From contig OY811976.1 of the NCBI GenBank assembly GCA_963681505.1, positions 2,209,850 to 2,273,849 of the forward strand: a DNA stretch of 64,000 nucleotides, given 5' to 3'. A program made the position numbers and the translations under genes. Within the stretch, counting starts at the first letter, position 1; every line of letters begins with the position of its first letter. Shown here piece by piece: positions 10,373 through 19,985 of this stretch. Source of the DNA: Eunapius fragilis (lineage: Eukaryota > Porifera > Demospongiae > Spongillida > Spongillidae). The notes below the pieces were generated by a model, which was given only the letters and a program-made list of their open reading frames with translations, ran no database searches and was not told where the DNA came from.

Positions 10373-11141
10373 ATATGGCCATACCTTGGTACTCTTTCCC
10401 AGGACCCCATGTGCATCCTTCTTACAACTCTCCTATCATGTAGCTGACCGCTATACCACAAAACCCACAAGGGCAGTCCAAAGTGTACACAACCATTGTC
10501 CTGGCTAAAATGAAAATGAATACAATTAAAGTATCTTGTGCACTGACCTTGATTGGCTGATAGTACACTTAAGCCAGCTAGACCTACATGTAAGCTTACA
10601 TGAAGGTTGGATACTTGTGAGGGAGGGTGTGTGTGTGTGATGTGTAAGTGGCAATGCCTGTAGTTATCTCACATCCATGGGAGGAGCTAAACCTCTATGT
10701 AATGGGCTTTATCTTGTGGTACGATAGGCACTAGCAATGATACATGTATATAATGGAAAAGCTTTCCATACACTCTTTGACTTGTTCTCTTCCCTAGACC
10801 CCTATTGAGGAGCTTTGGAGCAGGATGTGGGTATAGGTCAATTGTGCCCCCCACAAACCGGATCCATCACTGAAATTGAATGTACTCTGTCAGGACACCC
10901 TTACAATGAAGGAGTCACCCCTCAAAAACTTGATACATGTACCACATTCCTAGTTCTTCCTAAGGCCACACCCATCGTGGTTTGCTTGCAAAATGACTAC
11001 TGTCAGGCACATGTAGCTGCTAATGGTTTTTGCTGCCTCTATCTTTTGTTTTCTGTATCTGTCCCTGCACCATCATCTTTTACTAAAATGCTTGACCCGT
11101 GCACCCACAACGTATGTATGTGCTTGTTTACTCATTGTTAT
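10373..11141. other. Unannotated stretch between minisatellites
   Basis: It contains a short GT tract near 10627-10640 and the entry part of ORFs that run into the next minisatellite. No splice-bounded coding segment was convincing. Confidence 0.4.
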
Positions 11142-11913
11142 TCAATGGCTGGGCACAGAAGGCATGTGTACTGTACAATGGCTGGGCACAGAAGGCATGC
11201 GTACTGTACAATGGCTGGGCACAGAAGGCATGCGTACTGTACAATGGCTGGGCACAGAGAAGGCATGCGTACTGTACAATGGCTGGGCACAGAAGGCATG
11301 CGTACTGTACAATGGCTGGGCACAGAGAAGGCATGCGTACTGTACAATGGCTGGGCACAGAAGGCATGCGTACTGTACAATGGCTGGGCACAGAAGGCAT
11401 GCGTACTGTACAATGGCTGGGCACAGAGAAGGCATGCGTACTGTACAATGGCTGGGCACAGAGAAGGCATGCGTACTGTACAATGGCTGGGCACATAGAA
11501 GGCATGCGTACTGTACAATGGCTGGGCACAGAGAAGGCATGCGTACTGTACAATGGCTGCATGGGCACAGAAGGCATGTGTACTGTACAATGGCTGGGCA
11601 CAGAGAAGGCATGCGTACTGTACAATGGCTGGGCACAGAGAAGGCATGCGTACTGTACAATGGCTGGGCACAGAGAAGGCATGCGTACTGTACAATGGCT
11701 GGGCACAGAAGGCATGCGTACTGTACAATGGCTGGGCACAGAGAAGGCATGCGTACTGTACAATGGCTGGGCACAGAAGGCATGCGTACTGTACAATGGC
11801 TGGGCACAGAGAAGGCATGCGTACTGTACAATGGCTGGGCACAGAGAAGGCATGCGTACTGTACAATGGCTGGGCACAGAGAAGGCATGCGTACTGTACA
11901 ATGGCTGGGCACA
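11142..11913. repeat. 33/35-bp minisatellite, open in all six frames
   Basis: About 22-23 units of CAATGGCTGGGCACAGAAGG followed by CATGCGTACTGTA. Units differ by an extra GA (35 bp instead of 33 bp), and one carries a TGCA insertion near 11555. The unit has no stop codon in any frame, so ORFs of roughly 130-300 codons overlap on both strands. These are not treated as genes. Each unit contains GCATGC and TGTACA palindromes. Confidence 0.92.
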
Positions 11914-12334
11914 TGCAGTACACTACATTACACATTATATGTATAATATGACCATGATACACTGAAGGGGTTCATTCTGTTGCCTGTAACTATCAATGAT
12001 GCGATTTCATCTACTTTGTTCGATCTGGTTTGGTTTTGTACATATGGAGAAGTTCCTGTACATAATGATCTGTGGGGAAAAAAATTAAAATTTGATATTA
12101 TAATGCACACACACACACACAACAGGTACACACATGTACACACACAGGTACACACGCATCACACTTTCTCAGTGAGAACGTATCATTATTGTAAGTACTT
12201 ACTTAGGATCAAGCAACAATATAAACAGCACTCATGCAGCTAGCACCATTTTGTACGTAAGCAGAACACCCCACTACATGTACATGTGGAAACCACACAA
12301 CATGCGTAATGACATACACGTGCATTATACTTAC
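11914..12334. other. Intergenic or intronic sequence with CA tract
   Basis: A (CA) tract with interruptions lies at 12105-12160. No coding sequence is supported. Confidence 0.4.
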
Positions 12335-12388
12335 CATGGTGAGCTCTTAGGGGGTGATGTGTCAAGGTCCAGCTCTCTGCTGTACGTT
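12335..12388 (-). CDS. Candidate exon downstream of the RNF113-like exons
   Basis: A 54-bp GC-richer segment is bounded on the minus strand by an acceptor (TATCATCAG) and a strong donor (CCATG|GTAAGT). In the phase left by the exon at 12956-13032 (two bases) it reads TYSRELDLDTSPPKSSPW and leaves phase 2 again. The sequence does not match what I expect of RNF113 at this place, so it may be an insert, another gene or chance. Confidence 0.25.
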
Positions 12389-12536
12389 CTGATGATATAT
12401 GCTTATTGTTCGGTGAACAGTGTGGCAATGCTGCTATGCCTCACGGCACATCGGCAGGTTTTTGGTCTGGTCAGCCGACAGCAGGCCTGTTACGTGAATG
12501 CCGGTGGGCACACGTCCTTGTTCGTGCCTCAGTGAC

Positions 12537-12760
12537 TGTGAATGCACATTGGAAACCTTGCATAATTAATGTGGAAGTGCGGATATAGGTACCTACGGTG
12601 CGAAGAAAAATTAGCCAAATAGTCCCCACATATTGCAAATCTGAGAGCACCTAGTTAGTTAGCTGCAGTTTTCTGAATGCGTCAATAGGACATTGAACCG
12701 AATACATGTACTGTGTAATCCTTTTGATCGCCAATTTCTCTATATGATTTTAAGGCGTTC
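12537..12760. repeat. Dispersed repeat, copy 1 of 2
   Basis: About 220 bp, including ACATTGGAAACCTTGCATAA and CCAAATAGTCCCCACA, recurs in direct orientation at 14229-14470 with small indels. It is an unclassified interspersed element. Confidence 0.65.
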
Positions 12761-12955
12761 TCCTTTTAAAGTGTGCTCCTTTTAAAGTGCGTGACACTTT
12801 CTGTACAGTTCATGTGCATGCATTGTGTGCTTGTTACCATACATTGCACACACACATACATGTACACACACACACACTCATGTAATCGTACATTTGTATG
12901 CCACAATATTTGGCTTCATCACATCTGCTACCACACCTCCCTTGATCACACCCAC

Positions 12956-13032
12956 CTGCTGGCTGCACTCCTCTGTGAGGTCTCCCTCCTCTCAATGTAC
13001 TTGGTGTAGTCCTGTCCTCTGTATATTGTCCT
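12956..13032 (-). CDS. RNF113A: RNF113/CWC24-like gene, exon 2 of the visible part
   Basis: On the minus strand a 77-bp exon follows GTATGGAAG and ends CAGCAG|GTGGGTG. It continues in phase 0 from the exon at 13255-13430 and reads RTIYRGQDYTKYIERRETSQ then RSAAS. This corresponds to the conserved IYRG-x-x-x-Y-x-KY segment that follows the DMGATA-type motif in RNF113A (yeast Cwc24), a Bact-stage spliceosome protein. It is GC-richer than its surroundings. The acceptor has a poor pyrimidine tract. The CCCH zinc finger and RING that should follow were not found downstream, where minisatellites lie. Either long introns separate them or the gene is truncated. Confidence 0.55.
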
Positions 13033-13254
13033 CTTCCATACTATATATAAACAAACAATATTTTTAAATCATTATACAACAGACTATGAGTTTTGCTGCA
13101 TAGTACGAGGACATGTACTATGGTAAAATCACCATGGCAACTAGACATATGTACGTATACAAATATAAATTAATAATGCTAATATTGGTGTCTTATATCA
13201 CTGTATCTGACGGGCCTATAAAGGGTTACTGCAAGTGGTGCCCAGTGCCCAGAC

Positions 13255-13430
13255 CTGGTTCAAATTCTGTGCCTTCTCCATGACACCCCGCTGGTCCCTG
13301 TTCTGTTCTGTCTCCATCTCCAAGGTGAGAGTGGCCCCCAGGCCTGCTGGCTCCGCCTTCCTCTCAGACTGGTATGTGTGGGTCACCTTGCTGAGTCTGT
13401 CCTTATCTTCGTCACTGTTCTGGGCCTCCT
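13255..13430 (-). CDS. RNF113A: RNF113/CWC24-like gene, exon 1 of the visible part
   Basis: A 176-bp exon (minus strand) lies between a good acceptor (CTTCAACAG) and donor (AACCAG|GTCTGG). It reads EAQNSDEDKDRLSKVTHTYQ, then SERKAEPAGLGATLTLEMET and EQNRDQRGVMEKAQNLNQ. The order of S-x-R-x-A-x-P, GLGAT and E-T-E-x(5)-D-x(5)-E-K-A-Q matches the N-terminal conserved region of RNF113A/CWC24 just before its CCCH finger (from memory of the family, not a search). The entry phase is 1. The N-terminal basic exon should lie above 13431 but was not identified; the intron begins with a long GGGAGG array. Confidence 0.6.
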
Positions 13431-14228
13431 CTGTTGAAGGAAAGTGGAAGGAGAGGATCATGGAAGGAGGGAAGAGGCAAGGAGAGGGAGGGAGGGAGGA
13501 GGGAGGGAGGGAGGGAGGGAGGGAGGGAGGGAGGGAGGGATACTGGCATACGTGCACAGAGAGGGGGAGAGAGGATTCATAGCCACTCACACAACACATG
13601 CATACAGTCACACATACACATACAGTACTTGTTTGCTAGCTGTCGGGTATTCCGTAGCGCTGTCTCACCATATGTCGCCATAGGGTCCACTCCATACTGT
13701 ACTGTAGCTGTTAGCTGTGAGGTATTCCATATATATGTACGTATATACCGGTATTCAATGGAGGGTCCCACAGGTAGACTTCCAGGTCTTAAACCTCGTG
13801 GGATTGATCTCAGATATCGTCGTCTTTGTACCGTTCGAAATCGTCCGTGGATTAGAAAGTACCGAACCAAAAGCGAAGAGCCACTAGTACCGTAAATAAC
13901 GGTTAATAAATCGCATGCACGTTAAGTTGTTGTGTCATTATAGTGGTGGGTGGGGTCGTAGTTATAGACGTCAACACATATTTTAAAAACAGTTCGGTCT
14001 GGGTACGGCTAACTGACGAAAGGGTAGCACGTGATATTATGTGTTTTGTATGTGGGGTGTGTCTCACTAACCATTCAAGGGAAGCGCGATTTGAAGGCCC
14101 TAAGCTCTGAAAAAATAATGATAAATAAGTGCATTGATTACTCTCATATAATCCGGTGGCACCTAAGGAAAATATAATTTGGTTGGGAAACTATTGATGA
14201 CTGAATAAGTAAATGAGATAAAATGAAT
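13431..14228. other. Intron/intergenic sequence with a GGGA array
   Basis: A (GGGA)n-type tract occupies about 13470-13541; on the minus strand it is a long pyrimidine tract upstream of the exon acceptor at 13430. The remainder has only weak ORFs on both strands. Confidence 0.5.
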
Positions 14229-14470
14229 GGACATTGGAAACCTTGCATAATTAATGTGGAAGTGCGGATATAGGTACCTAAGGTGCGTGAAAGTACTCAA
14301 AATATGCCAAATAGTCCCCACATTGCAAATCCGAGAGCACCTAGTCAATATAATTTTTTTTCTGCAGTTAGATGCAGTTTTCTGAATGCGTCCATACATT
14401 TTCTATGGACATAGAATTACGCAATGACCGAATACCGCGTAATCCTTTTGACCGCCAATTTCTCGATATG
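14229..14470. repeat. Dispersed repeat, copy 2 of 2
   Basis: Direct copy of 12537-12760 with a few indels, notably an added TTTTTTTT stretch and a duplicated CTGCAGTT. No coding content. Confidence 0.65.
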
Positions 14471-15408
14471 AACCTTTCACGAGGTTGAAGTCAGCCATAT
14501 AAACCTTGTGGTGAAGATGTTAATTAATATACATGCACCTAGCTTGCATGCATGCAGTACACCACAAAACTGGGTAAAAAAGATTTGAAAAACATATTAA
14601 GAACACAAAAGGCACACAAAGGGACCACTGATATTGCTGTGTTGCTTGTCATTGATAGATGTTATGATTCGACTCTGCAACAAACTTATATTGCAATAAA
14701 GATACGGATGAAATGAATTCTTCTTAAGATTTGATTGTAGCCCTGTGGATTAGCCTGATGATTCCAGGATGGACACGGTAGTGGGTGACTTGTTGCAGGA
14801 TCCATTATTTCATTTTTACAAATTGTGCAACAATCTATGTACATACATGTACCTGCATGCTGCATTTTCAAATTGTTTCCGTAGCTCAAGTGTAGTTGCA
14901 TTTTGTCCACACTTAGATGTGACCGGTTAAGACAAACAGCGCCCTGCACATGCGTGAACTGAATTGAAGAACAGTACAAAGTGACTATAAAAATTGATAT
15001 AATGTAGTTGCAGGCTGTTAACATAAATAACCAGAGCAGGTAAACACTGTTGTGCTATTCCATCATCTCTATGGATGACAATAATTGCAAATAACCCCCC
15101 CCCCCCCCCCCAAGGTTAAGCACCGCTATGTCTCTCCCCCACCCCAGGACAGACTTGTAAATGCCTGCCCCCTGGACAAGCTTCTATTTTGTTTCCCCCC
15201 CCATACACACACACTACCAATAGCCAGTGATAGCTATACATTATATGTAGGAATCACCTGTGTTCTTCATTGTGGCTCCATCTGTTGTGATGGTTACTGA
15301 AGATGCCTGTGCAAGACTTTTCTTTAGCTGCACGGAAGGGTAATTATTATTAGAATCAGTTCAATATCTGATGAACCTACCAGGTCTTTCACCTCCTCAT
15401 ATTTAGTT
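14471..15408. other. Unannotated stretch with a poly-C tract
   Basis: A C-run sits at 15094-15111. The rest is AT-rich. A 112-codon minus ORF (14686-15024) shows no recognisable domain. Confidence 0.4.
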
Positions 15409-15580
15409 TCAACTCTGTGGCAGTACAAGAACCTCGTGCGTGAATAAACTGTCGAAAAGACCCCACACAATGGCATCCACTAATAGGTCATTTGATTCCT
15501 TCACGCTTTCCTCGCTAAAGTTAGGTGGCAAGCCAAAACATATCTCGGGGCTGCCAATGAGAGGCTTTGAAAGTTCTGGC
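15409..15580 (-). CDS. Candidate host exon, unknown family
   Basis: On the minus strand an acceptor with a strong pyrimidine tract (CGATTTTTCAG) opens a frame reading PELSKPLIGSPEICFGLPPN, then FSEESVKESNDLLVDAIVWG and LFDSLFTHEVLVLPQS before a stop. Other frames are closed, and the amino acid mix looks protein-like. It could be a terminal exon, or could splice at GAG|GTTCTT. I do not recognise the family, and no partner exon was found. Confidence 0.35.
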
Positions 15581-15889
15581 CTGAAAAATCGTGCACCACA
15601 CATCACCAAGAAGGAATAACAGCAAACTAATTTGATGACTTATAGCAAGCACAGTTTCTTTTGGATGTGTTGTTCCGCGCGCACGTGATACAACGTTATG
15701 ACACAGCTTACTTGGCGGGAGGGGAATCTCGCAGCAGGCTGCCGTTCTATTGTGAAGTGCTTCCACTCACAGCTTTGCGCATTCCTTGTGGTCGTACTGC
15801 TACATGTACAACACTCACGATCCACTGCACACTCCCTTCAGACATTGTCATTTTAAGTAAAATTAGTGAGTGTCGCTATGAATAAAAGG
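15581..15889. other. Unannotated stretch
   Basis: Overlapping short ORFs on both strands without domains. No gene is supported. Confidence 0.35.
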
Positions 15890-16066
15890 CGGTATCGTCG
15901 AGCCTCGCCGATACCTACTTATTAAACATCGCCGATTATCGATACCGGATGCGATACAGGATATGCATCGACGATCACGAGATCGTTTCCGGATCGCGGC
16001 AACACTGGTTAACGGGCTCTATTCGAGATGTCGGTACACGCCCGATGGATATGTGGCTAACGGTAA
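15890..16066. repeat. CG-rich palindromic repeat, second copy
   Basis: It is CpG-rich with multiple ATCG/CGAT palindromes (atcgtcga, cgccgat, atcgacgatc), related to 8158-8403. It lies immediately left of a 46-bp inverted repeat and Helitron debris. Confidence 0.4.
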
Positions 16067-16112
16067 AGGCCGACATACACGGGTCGACTTCCTGCCGATT
16101 TATCGCCTGCAA
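16067..16112. repeat. 46-bp inverted repeat, left copy
   Basis: The sequence starts GCCGACATACACGGGTCGAC and is matched without mismatch, in reverse complement, at 17420-17465. The pair brackets a Helitron 5' fragment and a foldback MITE. Confidence 0.8.
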
Positions 16113-16185
16113 CTGAAATGAATATGCGTAAAAACTCCGTAAAACTTTAGTTTACTGAATTTTCACCCGTATCGAGAGTTACGTT

Positions 16186-16960
16186 AGGATTTGATCCCGA
16201 TTATGAAGTCATTAAAAACGCGACCCGCTTCTAACAAGACTCCCGACGAGCGGATGGCTTACCTTGTTATCGTCGTCGTACAAGAAGGCAACAACAAATA
16301 GTTTCGTGTTTGTTTGATGTCACAAAACCGCGTGGTTGTAGAGAACAAAACTATTTTTAAAACTCGTACCCAGTCCCACGTATTTCTCTTGTTCTTGTCC
16401 GCATAACTCGGGATAGGAACACTTGTAAGAAACGAAAATCACACCAATGGCTTCAGAATTCGTTGGCATTCTCGCTTCTGTGGTCAAAACGTCTCGAGGC
16501 TACATGACATATATCGGTGGTTGTGCTAGCAAATCACATATAGTTAAGCTTATTGCACTGACACGACTCGGATAGGTCATACTTCGCTCTTTATACGAAG
16601 TACTAGCAGTATACATCATGTAATCAAATGTGTACGGTCTGGGCACTACACGAGGTTTGACGCTCTTTGTAACTTAGTGAAGTTTTTTTTTTTTCAAAAT
16701 GCCTTCACGTCAGGAAAAGAAGAAAGCCAAACGACGAGCAAAGTACCTCAAAACTCGAGACGGCGTATTAGATTCAACGCGGAACTACAAAGCAGAGCCT
16801 GAAAAGAAGCGCCCTCTCAACGTGAAAACTATCGAGCAGAGCCTGAAAAGAAACGGACCTCTCGACGCGCAAGGTATCGAGTAGATCCTGAAAAGGAACG
16901 GACCGTTATAGGTATCGAGCAGATCCTGAAAAGGAACGGGCTGCTAAAAGACAGCGATAT
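16186..16960 (+). mobile_element. Helitron 5' fragment (plus strand)
   Basis: It begins TTTGATCCCGATTATGAAG and contains the conserved leader elements GAGAACAAAACTAT, ACTCGGGATAGGAAC and ACCAATGGCTTCAGAAT, then the MPSR-type ORF. It is homologous to 59800-60880 (same strand) and 17700-18047 (opposite strand). The Rep gene is absent. Confidence 0.65.
16699..16884 (+). pseudogene. MPSR-type Helitron first ORF, truncated
   Basis: A 61-residue frame starts MPSRQEKKKAKRRAKYLKT and ends in degraded AEPEKKRP repeats. It is homologous to the start of the 214-residue protein at 5902-6546. Repeat units persist downstream (ADPEKERAAK and SPERASR-like in shifted frames to about 17010), so frameshifts and a stop have broken it. 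The ATG context and 5' leader are conserved with the copy at 60789. Confidence 0.6.
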
Positions 16961-17114
16961 TGCCATAGTCCTGAACGTGCATCTCGCTCGGCGAAAAGAG
17001 TTAAGGTCACTCAAAGGTATGTCGTACCTTTACAACCTCCCTCTCATATCAAGATGGATTACTTAACATGCTATGCCTATGGCTCATAATCGGGTATGAA
17101 TAAAGATCACTGAA

Positions 17115-17412
17115 ACAAGTAAATAAAAAACATTCTCTATGAGAAAGTTGGTGGCATATAGGATTTGAAGGCAACGGTGGTGTAAAAAGGAAGGAAACAA
17201 GGGTCTAATAATAAGGGAAAATGGAATAGTCCTATATTTAGCACATTTCTATACATGTATGTTGGATATAGTATGTTGTTCGTGTGCTAAATATAGGACT
17301 ATTCCATTTTCCCTTATTATTAGACCCTTGTTTCCTTCCTTTTACACCACCATTGCCTTCAAATCCTATATGCCACCAACTTTCTCATAGAGAATGTTTT
17401 TTATTTTCTTGT
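17115..17412. mobile_element. Foldback MITE, copy 2
   Basis: Complete member: arms of about 130 bp from ACAAGTAAATAAAAAAC to the complementary end, a loop around 17250-17287, and the core TGCTAAATATAGGAC on the inner right arm. It sits downstream of a broken MPSR ORF, as does the copy at 60890. Confidence 0.8.
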
Positions 17413-17419
17413 TCATTTG

Positions 17420-17465
17420 AGTTGCAGGCGATAAATCGGCAGGAAGTCGACCCGTGTATGTCGGC
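17420..17465. repeat. 46-bp inverted repeat, right copy
   Basis: Exact reverse complement of 16067-16112. Together they could be terminal repeats of a composite element of about 1.4 kb. Confidence 0.8.
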
Positions 17466-17699
17466 ATAGATGTCGGCCTCTAGTAAACATCCTGCTACAG
17501 GACTGTAAACGACCTGTAAACAATCCGATGAAACCTTATACGGACTTCGCTATACCGTTACTCCAATTCACTGTTAATACAATACAAATCTAATTCTTAA
17601 CGCAAAAATACACATCATGCACAAACACACAAGTTCGTATCTGACACTAGTTCTCATTCCACAGTGTTGACAACTTGTGTTCATTCAAATCTGCAGTGG

Positions 17700-18047
17700 C
17701 TTCCACATTCATGGATGATTGATACACTATTCAAGTTGACAGTAGGCACTCGTGCAGCCAATTCTAAAACTATTGGTGAAATTTTCATTCTTTAAAAGTG
17801 TTCCTATCCTGAGTCATGCTTCATCAAGAAGGAGGAGGAGGATAATTCTGGGACTGGATACGAGGACGGGCAAAACCCTTTTGTTCTCTACAACCGCACA
17901 GTTTTGCGACATAAAACAAATGGCGAAATTACTCACTTTCATCTTCTCGTTCGATTACAACAACTAGTTAAACAATCCGATTGTCATGAGTTTCGTTATA
18001 AACGGGCTGCGTGTTTGATATGACTGTATAATCGGGGTCAAATCCTA
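17700..18047 (-). mobile_element. Helitron 5' fragment (minus strand)
   Basis: Read on the minus strand it starts TTTGACCCCGATTAT and follows the same leader as 16186 and 59800 (GAGAACAAAAGGGTTTTGCC, CAGGATAGGAACACTTTTAA, TTCACCAATAGTTTTAGAAT). No MPSR ORF follows. With 16186-16450 it forms a long imperfect inverted repeat. Confidence 0.65.
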
Positions 18048-18135
18048 ACCTTCTGATGAGGGGGATATTTTCACCAAGACCACATGATGCATACATGACA
18101 CATTGACAGGTCATATTATTATTACTTCGCACACA

Positions 18136-18515
18136 TTACTCTGTTTTGACAATTGAGCCCTGAGGAGGAGGGTGGCCATCTGGGGTGAGCTCATCATGAT
18201 AGCAGCCCTGAGGAGGAGGGTGGCCATCTGGGGTGAGCTCATCATGATAGCAGCCCTGAGGAGGAGGGTGGCCATCTGGGGTGAGCTCATCATGATAGCA
18301 GCCCTGAGGAGGAGGGTGGCCATCTGGGGTGAGCTCATCATGATAGCAGCCCTGAGGAGGAGGGTGGCCATCTGGGGTGAGCTCATCATGAAAGCAGCCC
18401 ACAGCCACCACAGAGCCACAGAGGGCAGCCTTACATAGGGAGGGGAAAACACCTGGTTCATGATAGTGTACATACCAGATGTGATCAACCATGAGGAAGA
18501 GTTGGAGGGGCAGGC
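18136..18515 (-). CDS. Unrecognised host gene, terminal exon with in-frame minisatellite
   Basis: An excellent acceptor (long CT-rich tract, CCCTTGTAG) at 18516 opens a frame reading LPLQLFLMVDHIWYVHYHEP, GVFPSLCKAALCGSVVAVGC and FHDELTPDGHPPPQ. Then come tandem 16-residue units GCYHDELTPDGHPPPQ and the end GSIVKTE-stop. The entry phase (1) matches the exit phase of the micro-exon at 18866-18895, giving a Gly at the join. The exon is GC-rich and looks genuinely coding. I do not recognise the family. The protein end has been lengthened by a 48-bp repeat that keeps the frame. Confidence 0.5.
18158..18400 (-). repeat. 48-bp coding minisatellite, 5 units
   Basis: Five near-identical units (CTGAGGAGGAGGGTGGCCAT plus 28 bp). 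48 is divisible by three, so each unit adds 16 residues and the frame is preserved. Confidence 0.9.
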
Positions 18516-18865
18516 CTACAAGGGAAGAGAGGAGGGGTCAAAGAGGGTCACTTAGACACAGGCCCCTCATACATGTATATATGGAACAGTGTCCAGGAAA
18601 ATCACCATTGTGATACTTTTTCAAAATTTCCAGGACAAGCAAAAGAGAAGTAACGCTCACATTGAAATGTATGGCTAATTATAAATTCAGTGCCTAATAA
18701 CTTTATGATGGATAGATCAATTTTGGATGCGTAAGAACCATTTGATAGAAGCTCTTTGGAGTTCACGGAAAATAAAAAAAACTTGAAAAATTACCCAGAT
18801 GGGTGATTTTGCTAGACACTGTCCCATATAGAAATGGTAACCACGCCCAGACCCCTCCCACTTAC

Positions 18866-18895
18866 CCGAGAGGTGGGGATCTGGGTGCCACACGT
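18866..18895 (-). CDS. Micro-exon of the unrecognised host gene
   Basis: A 30-bp exon lies between a strong acceptor (TTTTTCCATGTAG) and a consensus donor (CTCGG|GTAAGTGG) on the minus strand. In phase 1-1 it reads VWHPDPHLS plus split codons at both ends. It joins in frame to the exon at 18136-18515, giving PHLS-G-LPLQLF. The splice signals and phase match are the evidence. Upstream exons were not found; the region above is CA-repeat rich. Confidence 0.5.
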
Positions 18896-18960
18896 CTACA
18901 TGGAAAAAGGAAAGGTAGAAAAAGGTAGGTCACAAAGTTATAACATACTTTGTATCCAAA

Positions 18961-19048
18961 TGTTATACACACACACAACATGCACCCCCACAAACACCCA
19001 CACACACAAACACCCATCCATGCGTGCGTGCGCGTGCACACACACACA

Positions 19049-19106
<58 letters not shown>
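18961..19106. repeat. (CA)n microsatellite, compound
   Basis: An interrupted CA tract, pure CA from about 19061 to 19106. CVCV/HTHT ORFs on both strands are artefacts. Confidence 0.95.
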
Positions 19107-19111
<5 letters not shown>

Positions 19112-19479
19112 TGTGCTTTGGTAGATTAATATTGAGACAGGCAGGAAACAGATCACCAAAGAGTCAGCTATTACAGATGAAATAAGTACATTAGCACTTC
19201 ACAAATAAGCACATTTAACTTTGATTCACAGAGGTCTTATAACTGTTGGTGACAGTAGCAAAACCTTATCCATCTAACCTTTCATTAGTAATGAGATTCA
19301 CAATTTGCACGTTGGTAAACAGGGGTAGGGGTGTACACAATGTAATGAGATTCACAATTTGCAAGCCCAGTAAACAGGGGTGTACACATTGTGGGTGTAG
19401 CCATTTAAATAGTAACAGTACATGATCATGAGTAACATAAGCACTGGTTACCAAGGATTGAAATGTATTTGAATGACAG

Positions 19480-19491
19480 CACGCACACACA

Positions 19492-19562
<71 letters not shown>
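19480..19562. repeat. (CA)n microsatellite with GCAC segment
   Basis: A tract of CACG/GCAC units leads into about 26 CA repeats and directly precedes the pogo-like fragment. Confidence 0.95.
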
Positions 19563-19565
<3 letters not shown>

Positions 19566-19587
19566 TGCACAACAGGTCTGCATTTAA

Positions 19588-19920
19588 GTGTTTAACCCTA
19601 TTTGCTACGTTAAAGCGTCACCTCCAACGTGAGAACCAACCATCGGATGCTCGAAAATTAACTACACCTTGCTACTTTGCTTCATATAGAGCACGACCTT
19701 TTAACCTCGAACTCAATGGGTATCATCCTAGCAACATGGATGAGGCTGGCTTGTTTTTTAGAGCAATACCTAATCGCAGTTACATATTGCCCAATGAAGA
19801 TGATGTGTGTAAAGTTGGTCGTGGTGTGAGAGCCATGAAGGCCAAGAAGCGTCTTACGATCATCATTCCACTTCCAAAAAGCCCTAGCTTCTTAAAACAC
19901 TCCACATTCAAAATGCAGTC
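19588..19920 (+). pseudogene. pogo/Tigger-like (Tc1/mariner) transposase fragment
   Basis: An open frame encodes about 110 residues with the DDE_1 signature around the first catalytic Asp (SNMDEAGLFFRAIPNRSY), then a GVRAMKAKKRLTIIIPL strand typical of pogo-family transposases (N-x-DE-x-GLF...K.R.T). The helix-turn-helix and CENP-B-like DNA-binding domain and the second and third acidic residues are missing. It is cut by a CA tract on the left and a TG tract on the right, so it is a relic. An unrelated C-terminal pogo piece lies at 48870-49250. Confidence 0.7.
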
Positions 19921-19944
19921 CTGTGTGTGTGTGTATGTGTGTGT

Positions 19945-19983
<39 letters not shown>
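19921..19983. repeat. (TG)n microsatellite
   Basis: A TG tract of about 31 units with two interruptions abuts the right end of the pogo fragment. Its polarity is opposite to that of the tract at 19480. Confidence 0.95.

Positions 19984-19985
<2 letters not shown>

Noticed and set aside
9727..10443. ORFs of up to 156 codons with SPYTVGLLPILLAF-type repeats
   Set aside because: They are produced by the 20-bp minisatellite in three frames. No start context, splice sites or conserved domain.
11142..11913. Possible CRISPR-like array (regular repeat with short variation)
   Set aside because: There are no unique spacers; whole units repeat head to tail. It is a eukaryotic minisatellite.
10815..11965. 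Six overlapping ORFs of about 130-307 codons
   Set aside because: The 33/35-bp unit has no stop in any frame, so length is no evidence of coding.
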